Shown: positions 55,886 through 64,000 of the stretch, piece after piece
Position numbering within the stretch: the first letter of the stretch is position 1
How the letters are laid out: every line of letters starts with the position of its first letter
Source: Microbacterium sp. SL75
GTDB lineage: Bacteria > Actinomycetota > Actinomycetes > Actinomycetales > Microbacteriaceae
Assembly: GCF_026625865.1 (NCBI RefSeq)
Contig: NZ_CP113067.1
Coordinates: 2,666,001-2,730,000 of the forward strand
Direction of reading: 5' to 3'
Length of the DNA: 64,000 nt
Position numbers and translations under genes: made by a program
Notes under the pieces: generated by a model
The model's input: the letters and a program-made list of their open reading frames with translations, nothing else
The model's database searches: none
What the model was told of the DNA's origin: nothing

Positions 55886-56052
55886 CGTTCCAGTCTCGCA
55901 CCGTCGGGCGTCGCGTGCACGACGCCGATCGGCGCGCGCGGCCGGGTGCGCCGTGGCGGGGGTTTCGTCCTGCGCCGAACCGGGGCGTCCCGCCCGCGCC
56001 GGTGCCGTGGAGTCGGCATCCGGTCGAGGAGGGACGTGCGTCGCGGGCGCGG

Positions 56053-57096
56053 TCAGCCGCCCGTGCGCTCGAGCTGCACGACGATCGGGCGGTGGTCGCT
56101 GCCCGAGCCGTCGAGCGTGCGCATGACGACCGACGCCGAGACCGTCCAGTCGGGTGTGGCCATGACGTGATCGATCGGCGCGCCCAGCAGGGCGGGAGCG
56201 CTCGTCGGCCACGTGCCCACACCGCCGTTGCCGCTCTCGGACGCGGCGTCGTGGCAGCGGCCCAGGGTGCCACCGTCGACGCCCATCCCGGTCATGTGAT
56301 CGAGGGTCGCGTTGAAGTCGCCCGCGAGGATCACGTTGTCGGTCGCGCACTGGTCGGCCAGCCACTGCAGGTCGCTGCGCCACTGCGTCATGTACTCCTG
56401 TCGCGGCGCGACGGCGTGGGCGGCCACGATGATCGGGCCATCTCCCGAGACGGGCATGGCCACGGCGCTCGGGACGGTCGAGGTGTTGCTCGATCCGTCG
56501 AGCGAGGACTGGATGACGGAGTACTCGCCCAGCTCGGGCTTGATGAGGACGGTGGTGGAGGTGGCATCCCATCCGGTGATGCCGTACTCGCCGTACTCGG
56601 CGTGGTGCGCCCACATCGGCTGGCCCATGTCGCGCATGAGCTCGGCGACCTCAGCCCCCGTCTCGATCGTGGTCTCGGGGAGGGTCACGACGTCGGCCTG
56701 CATACCCACCGCGAACTGCGCGATCGACTCGGCCGAGGTGGCCGAACCGGCGGTGTTCCACGTCATGATGCGCAGGCTCGACGCCGTCTTGGCCGGCATC
56801 TCCTCCGATCCCAGGCCGCGCTGCGAGAGCAGTGAGACGTTGACACCGCCCGCGAGAGCGAAGACGACCGCGAGGACGAAGGCGAGGGCCCGGATCGGGC
56901 GGATCAGCGCGAACAGCAGCATGAGCAGCGTTGCGGCGATGAAGGCGGCCGCCAGCGGCGCACGGAACGAGATGACCTGCGCCAGGGGGAAGGTGCGCTC
57001 GGCCCCGAACGCCGAGGGCCACGTGAGCACCGCGGCACCCGCCGCGAAAGCGAGCGCGACCAGGAGACCGACCAGACGACGCACGCACCCGACCAT
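56053..57096 (-). CDS. membrane-anchored endonuclease/exonuclease/phosphatase-family protein
   Basis: 347 aa. Three N-terminal membrane segments (about 5-100) lead to an outward catalytic domain with IMTWNTAGSA, VTLPETTIETGAE, VILAGDFNATLDHMTG and a terminal GSGSDHRPIVVQL, the Asn, Glu, Asp-Asn and Asp-His residues of the fold. It could be a nuclease, a phosphodiesterase or a sphingomyelinase-like enzyme; the sequence does not decide. ATG at 57096 without a clear ribosome binding site. Divergent from the PHP gene. Confidence 0.82.
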   Translation of the reverse strand: MVGCVRRLVGLLVALAFAAGAAVLTWPSAFGAERTFPLAQVISFRAPLAAAFIAATLLMLLFALIRPIRALAFVLAVVFALAGGVNVSLLSQRGLGSEEMPAKTASSLRIMTWNTAGSATSAESIAQFAVGMQADVVTLPETTIETGAEVAELMRDMGQPMWAHHAEYGEYGITGWDATSTTVLIKPELGEYSVIQSSLDGSSNTSTVPSAVAMPVSGDGPIIVAAHAVAPRQEYMTQWRSDLQWLADQCATDNVILAGDFNATLDHMTGMGVDGGTLGRCHDAASESGNGGVGTWPTSAPALLGAPIDHVMATPDWTVSASVVMRTLDGSGSDHRPIVVQLERTGG

Positions 57097-57159
57097 AGGG
57101 GAGCCGTCTGAGAGATCCACGGATGCCGGTTGAGCGCGACCTCCGCGAATACGGGGCGC

Positions 57160-57165
57160 TACGCT
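57160..57165 (+). promoter_or_regulatory. -10 box of the PHP gene (leaderless)
   Basis: TACGCT, 6 bases before the GTG at 57172. Confidence 0.5.
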
Positions 57166-57171
57166 CGACGG

Positions 57172-58032
57172 GTGCAGCGTGAACGGCGATTCGAGGGTCC
57201 GAGCGACCTGCACCTGCATTCCTCGCACTCCGACGGAACCGAGCCGCCCGCGCAGGTCATGGCCGCCGCCCACCGTCACGGTCTGCACACCGCCGCCCTC
57301 ACCGACCACGACACGACGTCGGGGTGGGCAGAGGCCGCCGAGGCGGCGACCTCGCTCGGGATGACGTTCGTGCCCGGCATGGAGCTGTCGGCCCGGCACC
57401 GGTGGCGCAGCGTCCACCTGCTGGCCTACCTCGTCGACCCCGACGACACGGCGCTTCGCGCCATGACCGACCGCATCCGCTCCTCGCGGCTGGATCGGGC
57501 GCAGATCATGGCCGAGCGCATCTCCCACGATTACGACATCGCGTGGGACGACATCCTCGCCCAGACCACCGACGGCGCGACCGTCGGGCGTCCGCACATC
57601 GCCGACGCTCTCGTCGCCCGCGGCATCGTCGCCGACCGGACCGAGGCGTTCGCCGGCATCCTGCATCCCTCCGGCGACTACTACGTCGCGCTGTACGCCC
57701 CCGACCCGGTGACCGCGGTCGAGCTCGTCGTTGGCGCGGGCGGCGTGCCGATCATCGCTCACCCGGCGGGGCGGTCGCTGCTGCCCGACAGCGTGCTGCA
57801 CGCGATGCTCGACGCGGGCCTGGCGGGCTTCGAGCTCGCGCACCGCGAGAACCTGCCCGAGCCCACGGCCCTGCTCGCCGATCTCGCCGCCGAGCGCGAC
57901 CTCATCGTCACCGGCTCGAGCGACTACCACGGGCTCGGCAAGCCCAACGTCCCGGGCGAGAACACGACGGCCGACGACATGGTCGCGCGGATCTTCGCCC
58001 TGGGCCGCGGGACGGCGCCGGTCTTCCCGTAG
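57172..58032 (+). CDS. PHP-domain phosphoesterase (RNase AM/3',5'-nucleoside bisphosphatase-like)
   Basis: 286 aa with the metal motifs in order: DLHLHSSHSDGTEPP, ALTDHDTTSGW, FVPGMELSA, GRPHIADALV, IIAHPAG and SSDYHG. These are the residues of the trinuclear metal site in the YciV/TrpH branch of PHP proteins, which hydrolyses 3',5'-bisphosphate nucleotides or trims RNA ends. The length is normal. TACGCT 6 bases before GTG sets the start. Repeats fill the gap behind it. Confidence 0.88.
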   Translation: MQRERRFEGPSDLHLHSSHSDGTEPPAQVMAAAHRHGLHTAALTDHDTTSGWAEAAEAATSLGMTFVPGMELSARHRWRSVHLLAYLVDPDDTALRAMTDRIRSSRLDRAQIMAERISHDYDIAWDDILAQTTDGATVGRPHIADALVARGIVADRTEAFAGILHPSGDYYVALYAPDPVTAVELVVGAGGVPIIAHPAGRSLLPDSVLHAMLDAGLAGFELAHRENLPEPTALLADLAAERDLIVTGSSDYHGLGKPNVPGENTTADDMVARIFALGRGTAPVFP

Positions 58033-58190
58033 GGGCTGCCCGCGGAGTGCGGGAGTGGCCGGGTGTCGCGTGCGGATGGGCGGGCGGCGGGGGCGGCGCG
58101 GGCGTCTGTTGCTCGGCGTGGGTGTCTGTGGCTCGGTGCGGGCGTCTGTCGCTCGGCGCGCGTCGTGATGTGCAGCGGTGGCGGTGGGGC

Positions 58191-58261
58191 ACGCATAAAC
58201 GCTGTTTGCGCGGGGAAACGCGGGGAGCGCGTGTTTCTGCGTGCGGAGGGCGTTTATGCGT
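58191..58261. repeat. 71-base nested palindrome, copy D
   Basis: ACGCATAAACGC (58191-58202) and GCGTTTATGCGT (58250-58261) enclose GGGAAACGCG and CGCGTGTTTC. Same length and same ends as the copies 15 kb away. The gap 58033-58635 (603 bases) contains this copy, copy E and the helicase terminator; no gene is supported. Confidence 0.85.
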
Positions 58262-58413
58262 GTCGAACGCGGGGCGGGGGCGTGCCGGAGCGTTCGGTGT
58301 GAGTTGCGGCCGGGGTGGGAGCGGGCCGGGGTGGTCGGGCGGCGGCGGGCGGTGGCGGTGTGCAGCGGTGGCGGCGTGCAGCGGCGGGCGGTGTGCAGCG
58401 GTCGCGGTGGGTC

Positions 58414-58484
58414 ACGCATAAACGCTGTTCGCGCGGGGAAACGCGGGGAGCGCGTGTTTCTGCGTGCGGAGGGCGTTTATGCGT
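58414..58484. repeat. 71-base nested palindrome, copy E
   Basis: ACGCATAAACGC (58414-58425) and GCGTTTATGCGT (58473-58484), almost identical to copy D and 223 bases from it. Confidence 0.85.
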
Positions 58485-58585
58485 GGGTCGGTGACCGCGT
58501 GGCGGCGCCGCGCGCCTGGTCGCGTCGGTCCGCGCCGAGCAACCGACGCCCGAGGTCGACGATTCCGGATGCCGGTTCATACGCG

Positions 58586-58621
58586 AACGGCGCCGACCCC
58601 GCGGTGGGGGTCGGTGCCGTT
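58586..58621 (-). terminator. hairpin terminator of the DEAD-box helicase gene
   Basis: AACGGCGCCGACCCC and GGGGTCGGTGCCGTT pair with one wobble around a 6-base loop, 14 bases after the helicase stop. No U-tract follows. Confidence 0.65.
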
Positions 58622-58635
58622 CCGTGTAAGACGCG

Positions 58636-60090
58636 TCAGGCGACGGGGGCCGTCGGCGTTCCCGAGCTGCCGCCTCCGCGGCGACGGCGGCGACGGCGCG
58701 GGGCTGCGTTGCCGTCGTGGTGCTCCTTGCCGGCACCGTCGTGCGTGCCGGCGCCACCCTCTTCGCGCGAGGCGCTGTCGCCGGCGGGGGCGGTGCTCTC
58801 GGACGACGAACCACCGCGACGGCGACGGCGCGGGGCGCGGGTGCCCTCGGCATCCGGGCTCTCGTTCTTCTTCTCGACCTGCTTGGGCGCGACGGCCTTC
58901 GGTGCCGTCACGAGGCGGCCCTTGGTGCCCTCGGGGATGTTGAGGTCGGTGTAGAGGTGCGGGCTCGACGAGTAGGTCTCGGTGGGCTCGGGCTGGCCGA
59001 ACTCCAGGGCGCGGTTGATGAGCGCCCACTTGTGCAGGTCGTCCCAGTCGACGAAGGTCACGGCGATACCGGTGTTGCCGGCGCGACCGGTACGACCGGC
59101 GCGGTGCAGGTAGGTCTTCTCGTCGTCGGGGATCGTGTGGTTGATCACGTGGGTGACGTCGTTGACGTCGATACCGCGGGCGGCGACGTCGGTGGCGATC
59201 AGGACGTCTTTTTTGCCCGCCTTGAACGCAGCCATCGAGCGCTCGCGGGCCTCCTGGCTCATGTCGCCGTGGACGGCGGCGGCGTTGAAGCCGCGGTCGC
59301 CGAGCTCGTCGACGAGCTTCTGCGCAGCGCGCTTGGTGCGCGTGAAGATGACCGCCTTCTCGCGGCCCTCCGACTGCAGGATGCGGGCGATGACCTCGTC
59401 TTTGTCGAGCGAGTGCGCGCGGTAGACCAGGTGCTTGATGTTCGCCTGCGTCAGGCCCTCGTCGGGGTCGTTGGCGCGCATGTGGATGGGGTTCGACATG
59501 AAGCGACGCGCGAGGGCGACGATGGGGCCGGGCATGGTCGCCGAGAACAGCTGCGTGTGACGCACGGGCGGGACCTTCGAGAAGATCTTCTCGATGTCGG
59601 CGAGGAAGCCGAGGTCGAGCATCTTGTCGGCCTCGTCGAGCACGACCTCCGTCGCGTTCGACAGGTCGAGCAGGCGCTGGTTCGCGAGGTCGATGAGGCG
59701 ACCGGGCGTTCCGACGACGATCTGCGCGCCGGCCTTGAGCTGGTCGATCTGCCCCTCGTACGCCTTGCCGCCGTAGATGGCGACGACGCTGGTCGAGCGG
59801 TTGCTGGTCAGCATGTCCATGTCTTCGTAGACCTGGACGGCGAGCTCGCGCGTGGGGACGACGATGAGTGCCTTGACGCCGGGCTCGGGGTTGAGCCCCA
59901 GGCGCTGGACCACGGGGATGCCGAAGCCGAAGGTCTTCCCGGTGCCGGTCTTGGCCTGACCGATGATGTCCTGGCCGGGGAGGCCGAGGGGAATCGTCTG
60001 CTCCTGGATGGGGAAGGCATCGACGATGCCCTTGGAGGCCAGGGCATCGACGATGTCCTGGTCGATGCCGAGATCGGCGAAAGTCGTCAT
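58636..60090 (-). CDS. DEAD-box RNA helicase
   Basis: 484 aa. Q motif FPIQEQTIPLGLPG, motif I AKTGTGKT, Ia PTRELAVQ, motif II DEAD in VVLDEADKML, motif III SAT, motif IV-VI region through ARGIDVNDVTHVIN and HRAGRTGRAG. The C-terminal about 90 residues are disordered, with two Arg clusters (RRRRRGG and RRRRRRRGGG) that probably bind RNA. Resembles actinobacterial RhlE-type helicases (Rv3211 by recalled gene order). It is divergent from the ferritin-like gene, with 150 bases between the starts. Confidence 0.93.
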   Translation of the reverse strand: MTTFADLGIDQDIVDALASKGIVDAFPIQEQTIPLGLPGQDIIGQAKTGTGKTFGFGIPVVQRLGLNPEPGVKALIVVPTRELAVQVYEDMDMLTSNRSTSVVAIYGGKAYEGQIDQLKAGAQIVVGTPGRLIDLANQRLLDLSNATEVVLDEADKMLDLGFLADIEKIFSKVPPVRHTQLFSATMPGPIVALARRFMSNPIHMRANDPDEGLTQANIKHLVYRAHSLDKDEVIARILQSEGREKAVIFTRTKRAAQKLVDELGDRGFNAAAVHGDMSQEARERSMAAFKAGKKDVLIATDVAARGIDVNDVTHVINHTIPDDEKTYLHRAGRTGRAGNTGIAVTFVDWDDLHKWALINRALEFGQPEPTETYSSSPHLYTDLNIPEGTKGRLVTAPKAVAPKQVEKKNESPDAEGTRAPRRRRRGGSSSESTAPAGDSASREEGGAGTHDGAGKEHHDGNAAPRRRRRRRGGGSSGTPTAPVA

Positions 60091-60227
60091 AGTGCGTGCC
60101 TGTTCCGGCGGCGAGAGACCGCCTGGGGGAGTCGTATCCACGCCTCACTCGTCCACAGGCGCGGGGCCCCGATCCGACGCCGGGGCTTCTCCACTCTACC
60201 CGGCGTGTCTCGGCAGCCCCCGACGCC

Positions 60228-60233
60228 TAGGCT
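60228..60233 (+). promoter_or_regulatory. -10 box of the ferritin-like gene (leaderless)
   Basis: TAGGCT, 7 bases before the GTG at 60241. Confidence 0.5.
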
Positions 60234-60240
60234 GTCGTAC

Positions 60241-60957
60241 GTGTTCGAGTGGTTCCGTCGTCGCCAGCGCCCGGTGGGCCGTACGCTCCAGCTGCGCTCG
60301 CGCGGAGACCTGGGCGAGGCCATGCGCGTCGACTTCGCCGAGCTCGCCCCCGAGATCGAGACGTTTCTCGGTCAAGCCGCCTATCTGCAGCTCGGGTTCT
60401 TCGAGACGCTCAGCGAGCTGATCGCCCTGACCCCCGAACTCGCCGAGAAGGAGTCGCTCTCCCGCGCGGCGGGAGCGGCGCTCATCAAGCACCAGGAGCT
60501 CGTCGCGCTGATCCGCGAACGCGGGGCCGATCCGACGCAGCTCATGCTGCCGTTCCGCGAGTCGCTCGACGCCTTCCGCCGCAACACGCACGGCGTTCGC
60601 CCCCAAGAGACCATGCTCACGGTGCACATCACGGCGGGACTCCTCGACGACTTCTATCTCGCGCTGTCGTCGAGCTACGGCGACACCGGTCGCCGGGTCG
60701 CGCGCATCCTGCAGGCCGATGACGACCGTCAGGCGATCGTCGACATCCTCGGAGCGACGATCGAGAGCGACGAGGAGTGGCGCTGGCTACTGGCGCTCTG
60801 GGGGCGTCGTCTCGTCGGCGACACCCTGCTCGTCGCCCGCACGGCCCTCCGCCACGGACACCTCGACCGCGCCGAGGAGGCCAAGGTCGAGCCCGTGTTC
60901 AGCGAGCTGATGGGTGCTCACGCGAGGCGGATGGATGCCATGGGGCTCGCCGCGTAA
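60241..60957 (+). CDS. ferritin-like-fold protein (MiaE-like, Rv3210c type)
   Basis: 238 aa, mostly helical. Candidate iron-binding residues are Glu in QAAYLQLGFFETLSEL, KHQELVALI and ESDEEWRWLLALWGRR. The overall pattern matches the actinobacterial 'ferritin-like fold-containing' family found beside the DEAD helicase gene, distantly related to the tRNA hydroxylase MiaE. Activity is unproven. The GTG start is supported by TAGGCT 7 bases upstream. Confidence 0.78.
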   Translation: MFEWFRRRQRPVGRTLQLRSRGDLGEAMRVDFAELAPEIETFLGQAAYLQLGFFETLSELIALTPELAEKESLSRAAGAALIKHQELVALIRERGADPTQLMLPFRESLDAFRRNTHGVRPQETMLTVHITAGLLDDFYLALSSSYGDTGRRVARILQADDDRQAIVDILGATIESDEEWRWLLALWGRRLVGDTLLVARTALRHGHLDRAEEAKVEPVFSELMGAHARRMDAMGLAA

Positions 60958-61065
60958 CGAGCGTCACCACGGTCTGCGCGACGGGGTGAGGCACCACGCC
61001 TGTCGATGCACCGCACAGTGTCTGGACGACGCCGGGTGCCGGCATCCGCTGGTCTCTCGAGAGGT

Positions 61066-61353
61066 TCAGACGCCCAGGCGCACGCGATCGGCCTCGTCGC
61101 GGGCGATGCGCGAACGAGTGAGCAGCGGCACGAGCGCGAGAGTCGTGGCGGCCGGCGCCAGGACGGCGACGATCCACAGGATCGGCGAGTCGACCCCGAG
61201 ACCCATCCACGTCAAGGCGGTCCACACGACCGCCGCCGCGGCCGCGCCCGCCAGAGGGGCGAGAACGACGCCGCGGAGGTGGCGGTGCGGCAGCGCGAAG
61301 TGCACGGCGAGGCCGATGACCGCGCCGATGATCAGACCGAGCAGGATCTGCAC
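61066..61353 (-). CDS. small membrane protein of unknown function
   Basis: 95 aa with three hydrophobic segments (about 1-20, 28-50 and 58-80) and a basic tail ending RSRIARDEADRVRLGV. No known domain recognised. It lies 10 bases downstream of the DUF3107 gene on the same strand and is probably co-transcribed with it. Confidence 0.65.
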   Translation of the reverse strand: MQILLGLIIGAVIGLAVHFALPHRHLRGVVLAPLAGAAAAAVVWTALTWMGLGVDSPILWIVAVLAPAATTLALVPLLTRSRIARDEADRVRLGV

Positions 61354-61363
61354 GGTTCGAGTG

Positions 61364-61588
61364 TCAGGCGACGAAGCCGACGCGGCGCGACTCTTCGGTG
61401 CCGAGTTCGACGAACGCGAGGTTGGCGGTCGGAACGAGGTAGGAGTTGCCCTTCACATCGGTGAAGGACACGTGGCTGGCGGAGTTGTCGAGGGCGGCGG
61501 CGACGGCCGACTTCACGGCGTCCGAGCTCTCGTTCGTCTCGAAGTTCAGCTCGCGGCCGGTGTTGGTGATTCCGATGCGGATCTCCAC
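61364..61588 (-). CDS. DUF3107 small conserved actinobacterial protein
   Basis: 74 aa starting VEIRIGITNTGRELNFETNE and containing SAVAAALDNSASHVSFTDVKG and SYLVPTANLAFVELG. Homologous to the TB9.4-type proteins (Rv3208A) that lie near the helicase genes in mycobacteria. The GTG at 61588 is the only good start. Function unknown. Confidence 0.88.
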   Translation of the reverse strand: MEIRIGITNTGRELNFETNESSDAVKSAVAAALDNSASHVSFTDVKGNSYLVPTANLAFVELGTEESRRVGFVA

Positions 61589-61762
61589 GATGCGTCCTTT
61601 CCCCGCGGGCCGCGGTCGGCCCGGCGCGTGATTCGACTCTAGGGCAGGCATCCGACACCCGAGCTCGCGGGAGGGCCCGCTTCGCGGACGGCGAACGCGC
61701 CTCGCGCCGACGGCGACCGGAGCGGACGCGGCGTCGAACCCGGCGATGTCGGAGGTCGCGAT

Positions 61763-61768
61763 TAGCGT
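61763..61768 (+). promoter_or_regulatory. -10 box of the UvrD-like helicase gene (leaderless)
   Basis: TAGCGT, 6 bases before the ATG at 61775, with no clear ribosome binding site at normal distance. Confidence 0.5.
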
Positions 61769-61774
61769 GGAGAC

Positions 61775-64000
61775 ATGCAGATCCCGGATGCCGTCGCCCT
61801 CGACGCATCTCCCGCTCGGGGAGGTGCGCTCGACGCCGAGCAGCGCGTCGTCGTCGACTGGCCCGCGACCGCGAGCGGTGTGGTCGTCGGGGCTCCCGGC
61901 TCGGGCAAGACGACCACGCTGCTCGCTCGTGTGCGTGAGCTCGTGGCATCCGGAGTCGACCCCGACGAGGTGTTGGTGCTCACGCCCACGCGACCCGCGG
62001 CGACGGCCTTGCGCGATCCCCTCGCCCTCGCCGTCGCGCGGGCGACCTCGGGCGCTCTCGCCCGGTCGGTGGCGTCGTTCGCGTTCCAGCTCGTCCGCGG
62101 CGCCGAAGTCCGGCGGGGGGTCGAACCCCCGCAGCTTCTCACCGGCGGAGACGAAGACCAGATCATCCGCGATCTGCTCGAGGGCGATGCCCTCGACGAG
62201 CTCGAGGGCGCGTCGCGTTGGCCCGCGTGGCTCGGGCCCGTCATTCGAGCGACCCGCGGTTTCCGGGGCGACCTCCGGGCGTTCCTCGCGGAGTGCACCG
62301 ACCTGGGCATCGGCTCCGACGACCTGATCCAGCTGGCGCAGCGGTGGGAGCTGCCGGTCTGGGCCTCTCTCGCGTCGTTCGCCGACGAGTACCGGGCCGT
62401 GCGCTCGGCGATGCGCGGCACGCACCGCGACGCGGCCGACCTCGCTCGCGAGGCCGTCGCCGTGCTCGACGAGGCCCGCGCGGATCGCGCGCTTCTGGGG
62501 CGGTTCGCCACGTTGCGCTGCATCCTCGTCGACGACGCGCAAGAGCTCACCGCCGGCGGTATCGATCTGCTGCGCGCGTGTCGAGCCCTCGGCATCGGGG
62601 TGGTCGCGTTCGGCGACCCCGACGTCGGGTCGGGAGCCTTCCGCGGAGCGACGCCCGAGAACTTCGCTCGCCTCGCCCGTGAGCTCGGTACCGTCGCCGC
62701 TCTCGGAGAGCCCCACCGCGGGACACCGGAGCAGATCGACCTCGTCCGTCGCGTGGTGACGCGCATCGGTGCGGCCGGGATCGTCGCGCACCGACGTGCT
62801 CCCTCGGGCGCCGCGCCGCAGGGCTCGGTCCGCACCTACCTGCTGCGGTCGCCGGCGGAGGAAGCCGACGCCATCGCCCGCCTGCTGCGCGAACGGCACG
62901 TTCTCGAGGGCGTCCCGTGGGGCTCGTGCGCCGTGATCGCGCATGACTCGCGGCAGGTCGCGACCCTCGAAGCCGAGCTCGCCGCACGAGAGGTGCCCGC
63001 GCGCGCGAGCGGTCCCGGGCTGGCCCTGGGCGTGCAGCGGCCGGTCCGCGATCTCGTCGGACTGGTCGAGCTCGGCATGAAAGATCCCGACGAATGGGTC
63101 GCCGACGAGGTGGTCGACGCGCTGATCGGCACCTTCGGCGGCCTCGATCCGATCGAGCTGCGGCGCCTGCGCACGGCGCTCCGCCACGACGAGGTCGGTG
63201 CCGGGGGCGCGCGCACCGCGACCGAGCTGCTCGTCTCCGGCGTGCGTTTCCCACTCGAGCTCGAGGCCGTCGACACGCGCGAAGCACGCCGCGCCGCACG
63301 GCTGGGCGAGACCCTCGCCGCACTCCGCGCGCAGGCGCTGTCGCACGCGACCCCGCACGAACTGCTGTGGACCGCGTGGGAGCGCAGCGGCCTGTCGCGG
63401 ACCTGGCGCGAGGCGGTGCGCGGGCACGGGCCGATCGCCGAGCAGGCGGAGCGCGACCTCGACGCGATCGTCGCGCTGTTCCAGGCCGCGAAGCGGTTCA
63501 CCGAGCGTGAGCCCGACGGGGAGGCCTCTGTCTTCCTGCGCGCGGTGCTCGACAGCGACGTCGCCGAAGACCGCATCGAACTGCCCGCCGTGGTCGACAC
63601 GGTCCGCGTGCTGACCCCCGCGGCCGCCGCCGGTACGGCGTTCGACACCGTCATCGTCGCCGGGGTGCAGGACGGCGTCTGGCCCAACACCCGTCTGCGC
63701 GGCGGCCTGCTCGAAACGTGGCGACTTGTCGACGCGGTGCAGAACCCCGACCTCCCCGCCGCGGGCACGCTCGATCGCCGCCGTGCGGCGATGCACGATG
63801 AGCTACGCCTCTTCGTCCGCGCCCTCAGCAGGGCGGGGTCACTACTGGTGGTCACCGCGGTCGACGACGACGACACCGGTCCCAGCGTGCTGTTCGAGAT
63901 GCTCCCGACGCCCGAGCCGGCGGCATCCATTCCCGAGCATCCCCTGTCGCTTCGTGGTCTCGTGGCGCGGCATCGCCGCTCGCTCACCGCGCCGCGCGTC
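61775..64000 (+). CDS. UvrD/Rep-family ATP-dependent DNA helicase, 3' part outside window
   Basis: 742 codons are present without a stop; the gene continues past base 64000. Walker A is VVGAPGSGKTTTLLARV (near residue 35), Ia-type LVLTPTRPAATALRD follows, and the Walker B equivalent is ILVDDAQELTAGGIDLL, with Asp-Asp-Ala-Gln in place of the usual Asp-Glu-x-Gln. Later blocks such as ALGEPHRGTPEQ and TVIVAGVQDGVWPNTRLRGG match motifs III and V. It corresponds to Rv3202c-type helicases, which often carry a RecB-like nuclease domain at the C-terminus; that part is not visible. The second helicase of the pair is expected just downstream. Confidence 0.9.
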   Translation, partial: MQIPDAVALDASPARGGALDAEQRVVVDWPATASGVVVGAPGSGKTTTLLARVRELVASGVDPDEVLVLTPTRPAATALRDPLALAVARATSGALARSVASFAFQLVRGAEVRRGVEPPQLLTGGDEDQIIRDLLEGDALDELEGASRWPAWLGPVIRATRGFRGDLRAFLAECTDLGIGSDDLIQLAQRWELPVWASLASFADEYRAVRSAMRGTHRDAADLAREAVAVLDEARADRALLGRFATLRCILVDDAQELTAGGIDLLRACRALGIGVVAFGDPDVGSGAFRGATPENFARLARELGTVAALGEPHRGTPEQIDLVRRVVTRIGAAGIVAHRRAPSGAAPQGSVRTYLLRSPAEEADAIARLLRERHVLEGVPWGSCAVIAHDSRQVATLEAELAAREVPARASGPGLALGVQRPVRDLVGLVELGMKDPDEWVADEVVDALIGTFGGLDPIELRRLRTALRHDEVGAGGARTATELLVSGVRFPLELEAVDTREARRAARLGETLAALRAQALSHATPHELLWTAWERSGLSRTWREAVRGHGPIAEQAERDLDAIVALFQAAKRFTEREPDGEASVFLRAVLDSDVAEDRIELPAVVDTVRVLTPAAAAGTAFDTVIVAGVQDGVWPNTRLRGGLLETWRLVDAVQNPDLPAAGTLDRRRAAMHDELRLFVRALSRAGSLLVVTAVDDDDTGPSVLFEMLPTPEPAASIPEHPLSLRGLVARHRRSLTAPRV

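Noticed and set aside
58063..58953. Open frames over the 58 kb repeat region
   Set aside because: Same reason: translated palindromes, low-complexity Arg/Ala sequence, and overlap with the helicase terminator.

Overview
The window comes from the chromosome of a high-GC actinomycete, most likely a member of the Microbacteriaceae and probably Microbacterium or a close relative. The genus is an inference from GC content, protein style and gene order. Supporting signs are very high GC, many GTG starts, operons joined by GTGA/ATGA overlaps, many apparently leaderless genes, and two blocks that follow the Mycobacterium tuberculosis gene order (recalled, not searched). One block is typA, fdxA, dapC, dapD, dapE, DUF3117, O-methyltransferase, tatB, mrp, DUF1003 and MgtE-N/CBS. 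The other is DEAD helicase, ferritin-like protein, DUF3107 and UvrD-like helicase. Both window ends cut genes: nadB at the left and a UvrD-like helicase at the right.

0-7.2 kb: an nrtR-nadA-nadB operon for de novo NAD synthesis on the minus strand, then a MarP-type membrane serine protease. Next is an accessory-looking trio: a small WXG100-sized protein, a WXG plus alpha/beta-hydrolase (DUF1023) protein and a lipoprotein. It could be a type VII secretion effector set. 7.2-11.96 kb: a tandem glycine riboswitch controlling gcvT-gcvH-gcvP, closed by a long hairpin. 12-26.7 kb: an orphan substrate-binding lipoprotein, a CPBP protease, and two complete oligopeptide/dipeptide ABC importers. They are separated by a PH-domain membrane protein; the second is preceded by a tiny upstream ORF coupled to its permease.

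26.8-32.6 kb: typA, a palindromic repeat region, a divergent XRE-cupin regulator/azlCD pair with two matching operator-like palindromes, a small membrane protein, fdxA and dapC. 32.6-40.9 kb: a six-gene siderophore operon (substrate-binding lipoprotein, two FecCD permeases, FepC ATPase and a very asymmetric pair of ABC exporter-type half transporters) behind a DtxR-type iron box, with a divergent AraC regulator. 41.2-46.8 kb: citrate synthase, about 700 bases of repeats, divergent dapD/dapE, a PIG-V-like glycosyltransferase and a DUF3117 protein.

46.8-58 kb: O-methyltransferase, tatB, mrp, a DUF1003 protein, an MgtE-N/CBS protein, a stress-type membrane protein, a small hydrolase, a gamma-glutamyltransferase homologue, an Xaa-Pro aminopeptidase, an endonuclease/phosphatase-fold protein and a PHP phosphoesterase. 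58-64 kb: a second repeat region, a DEAD-box helicase, a ferritin-like protein, a small membrane protein, DUF3107 and the start of a UvrD-like helicase. I saw no rRNA, tRNA, CRISPR array, transposase or prophage gene. The most unusual material is the 71-base nested palindrome family (five copies at two loci), the WXG-hydrolase-lipoprotein trio, the ABC pair with one predicted active ATP site, and the coupled upstream ORF.
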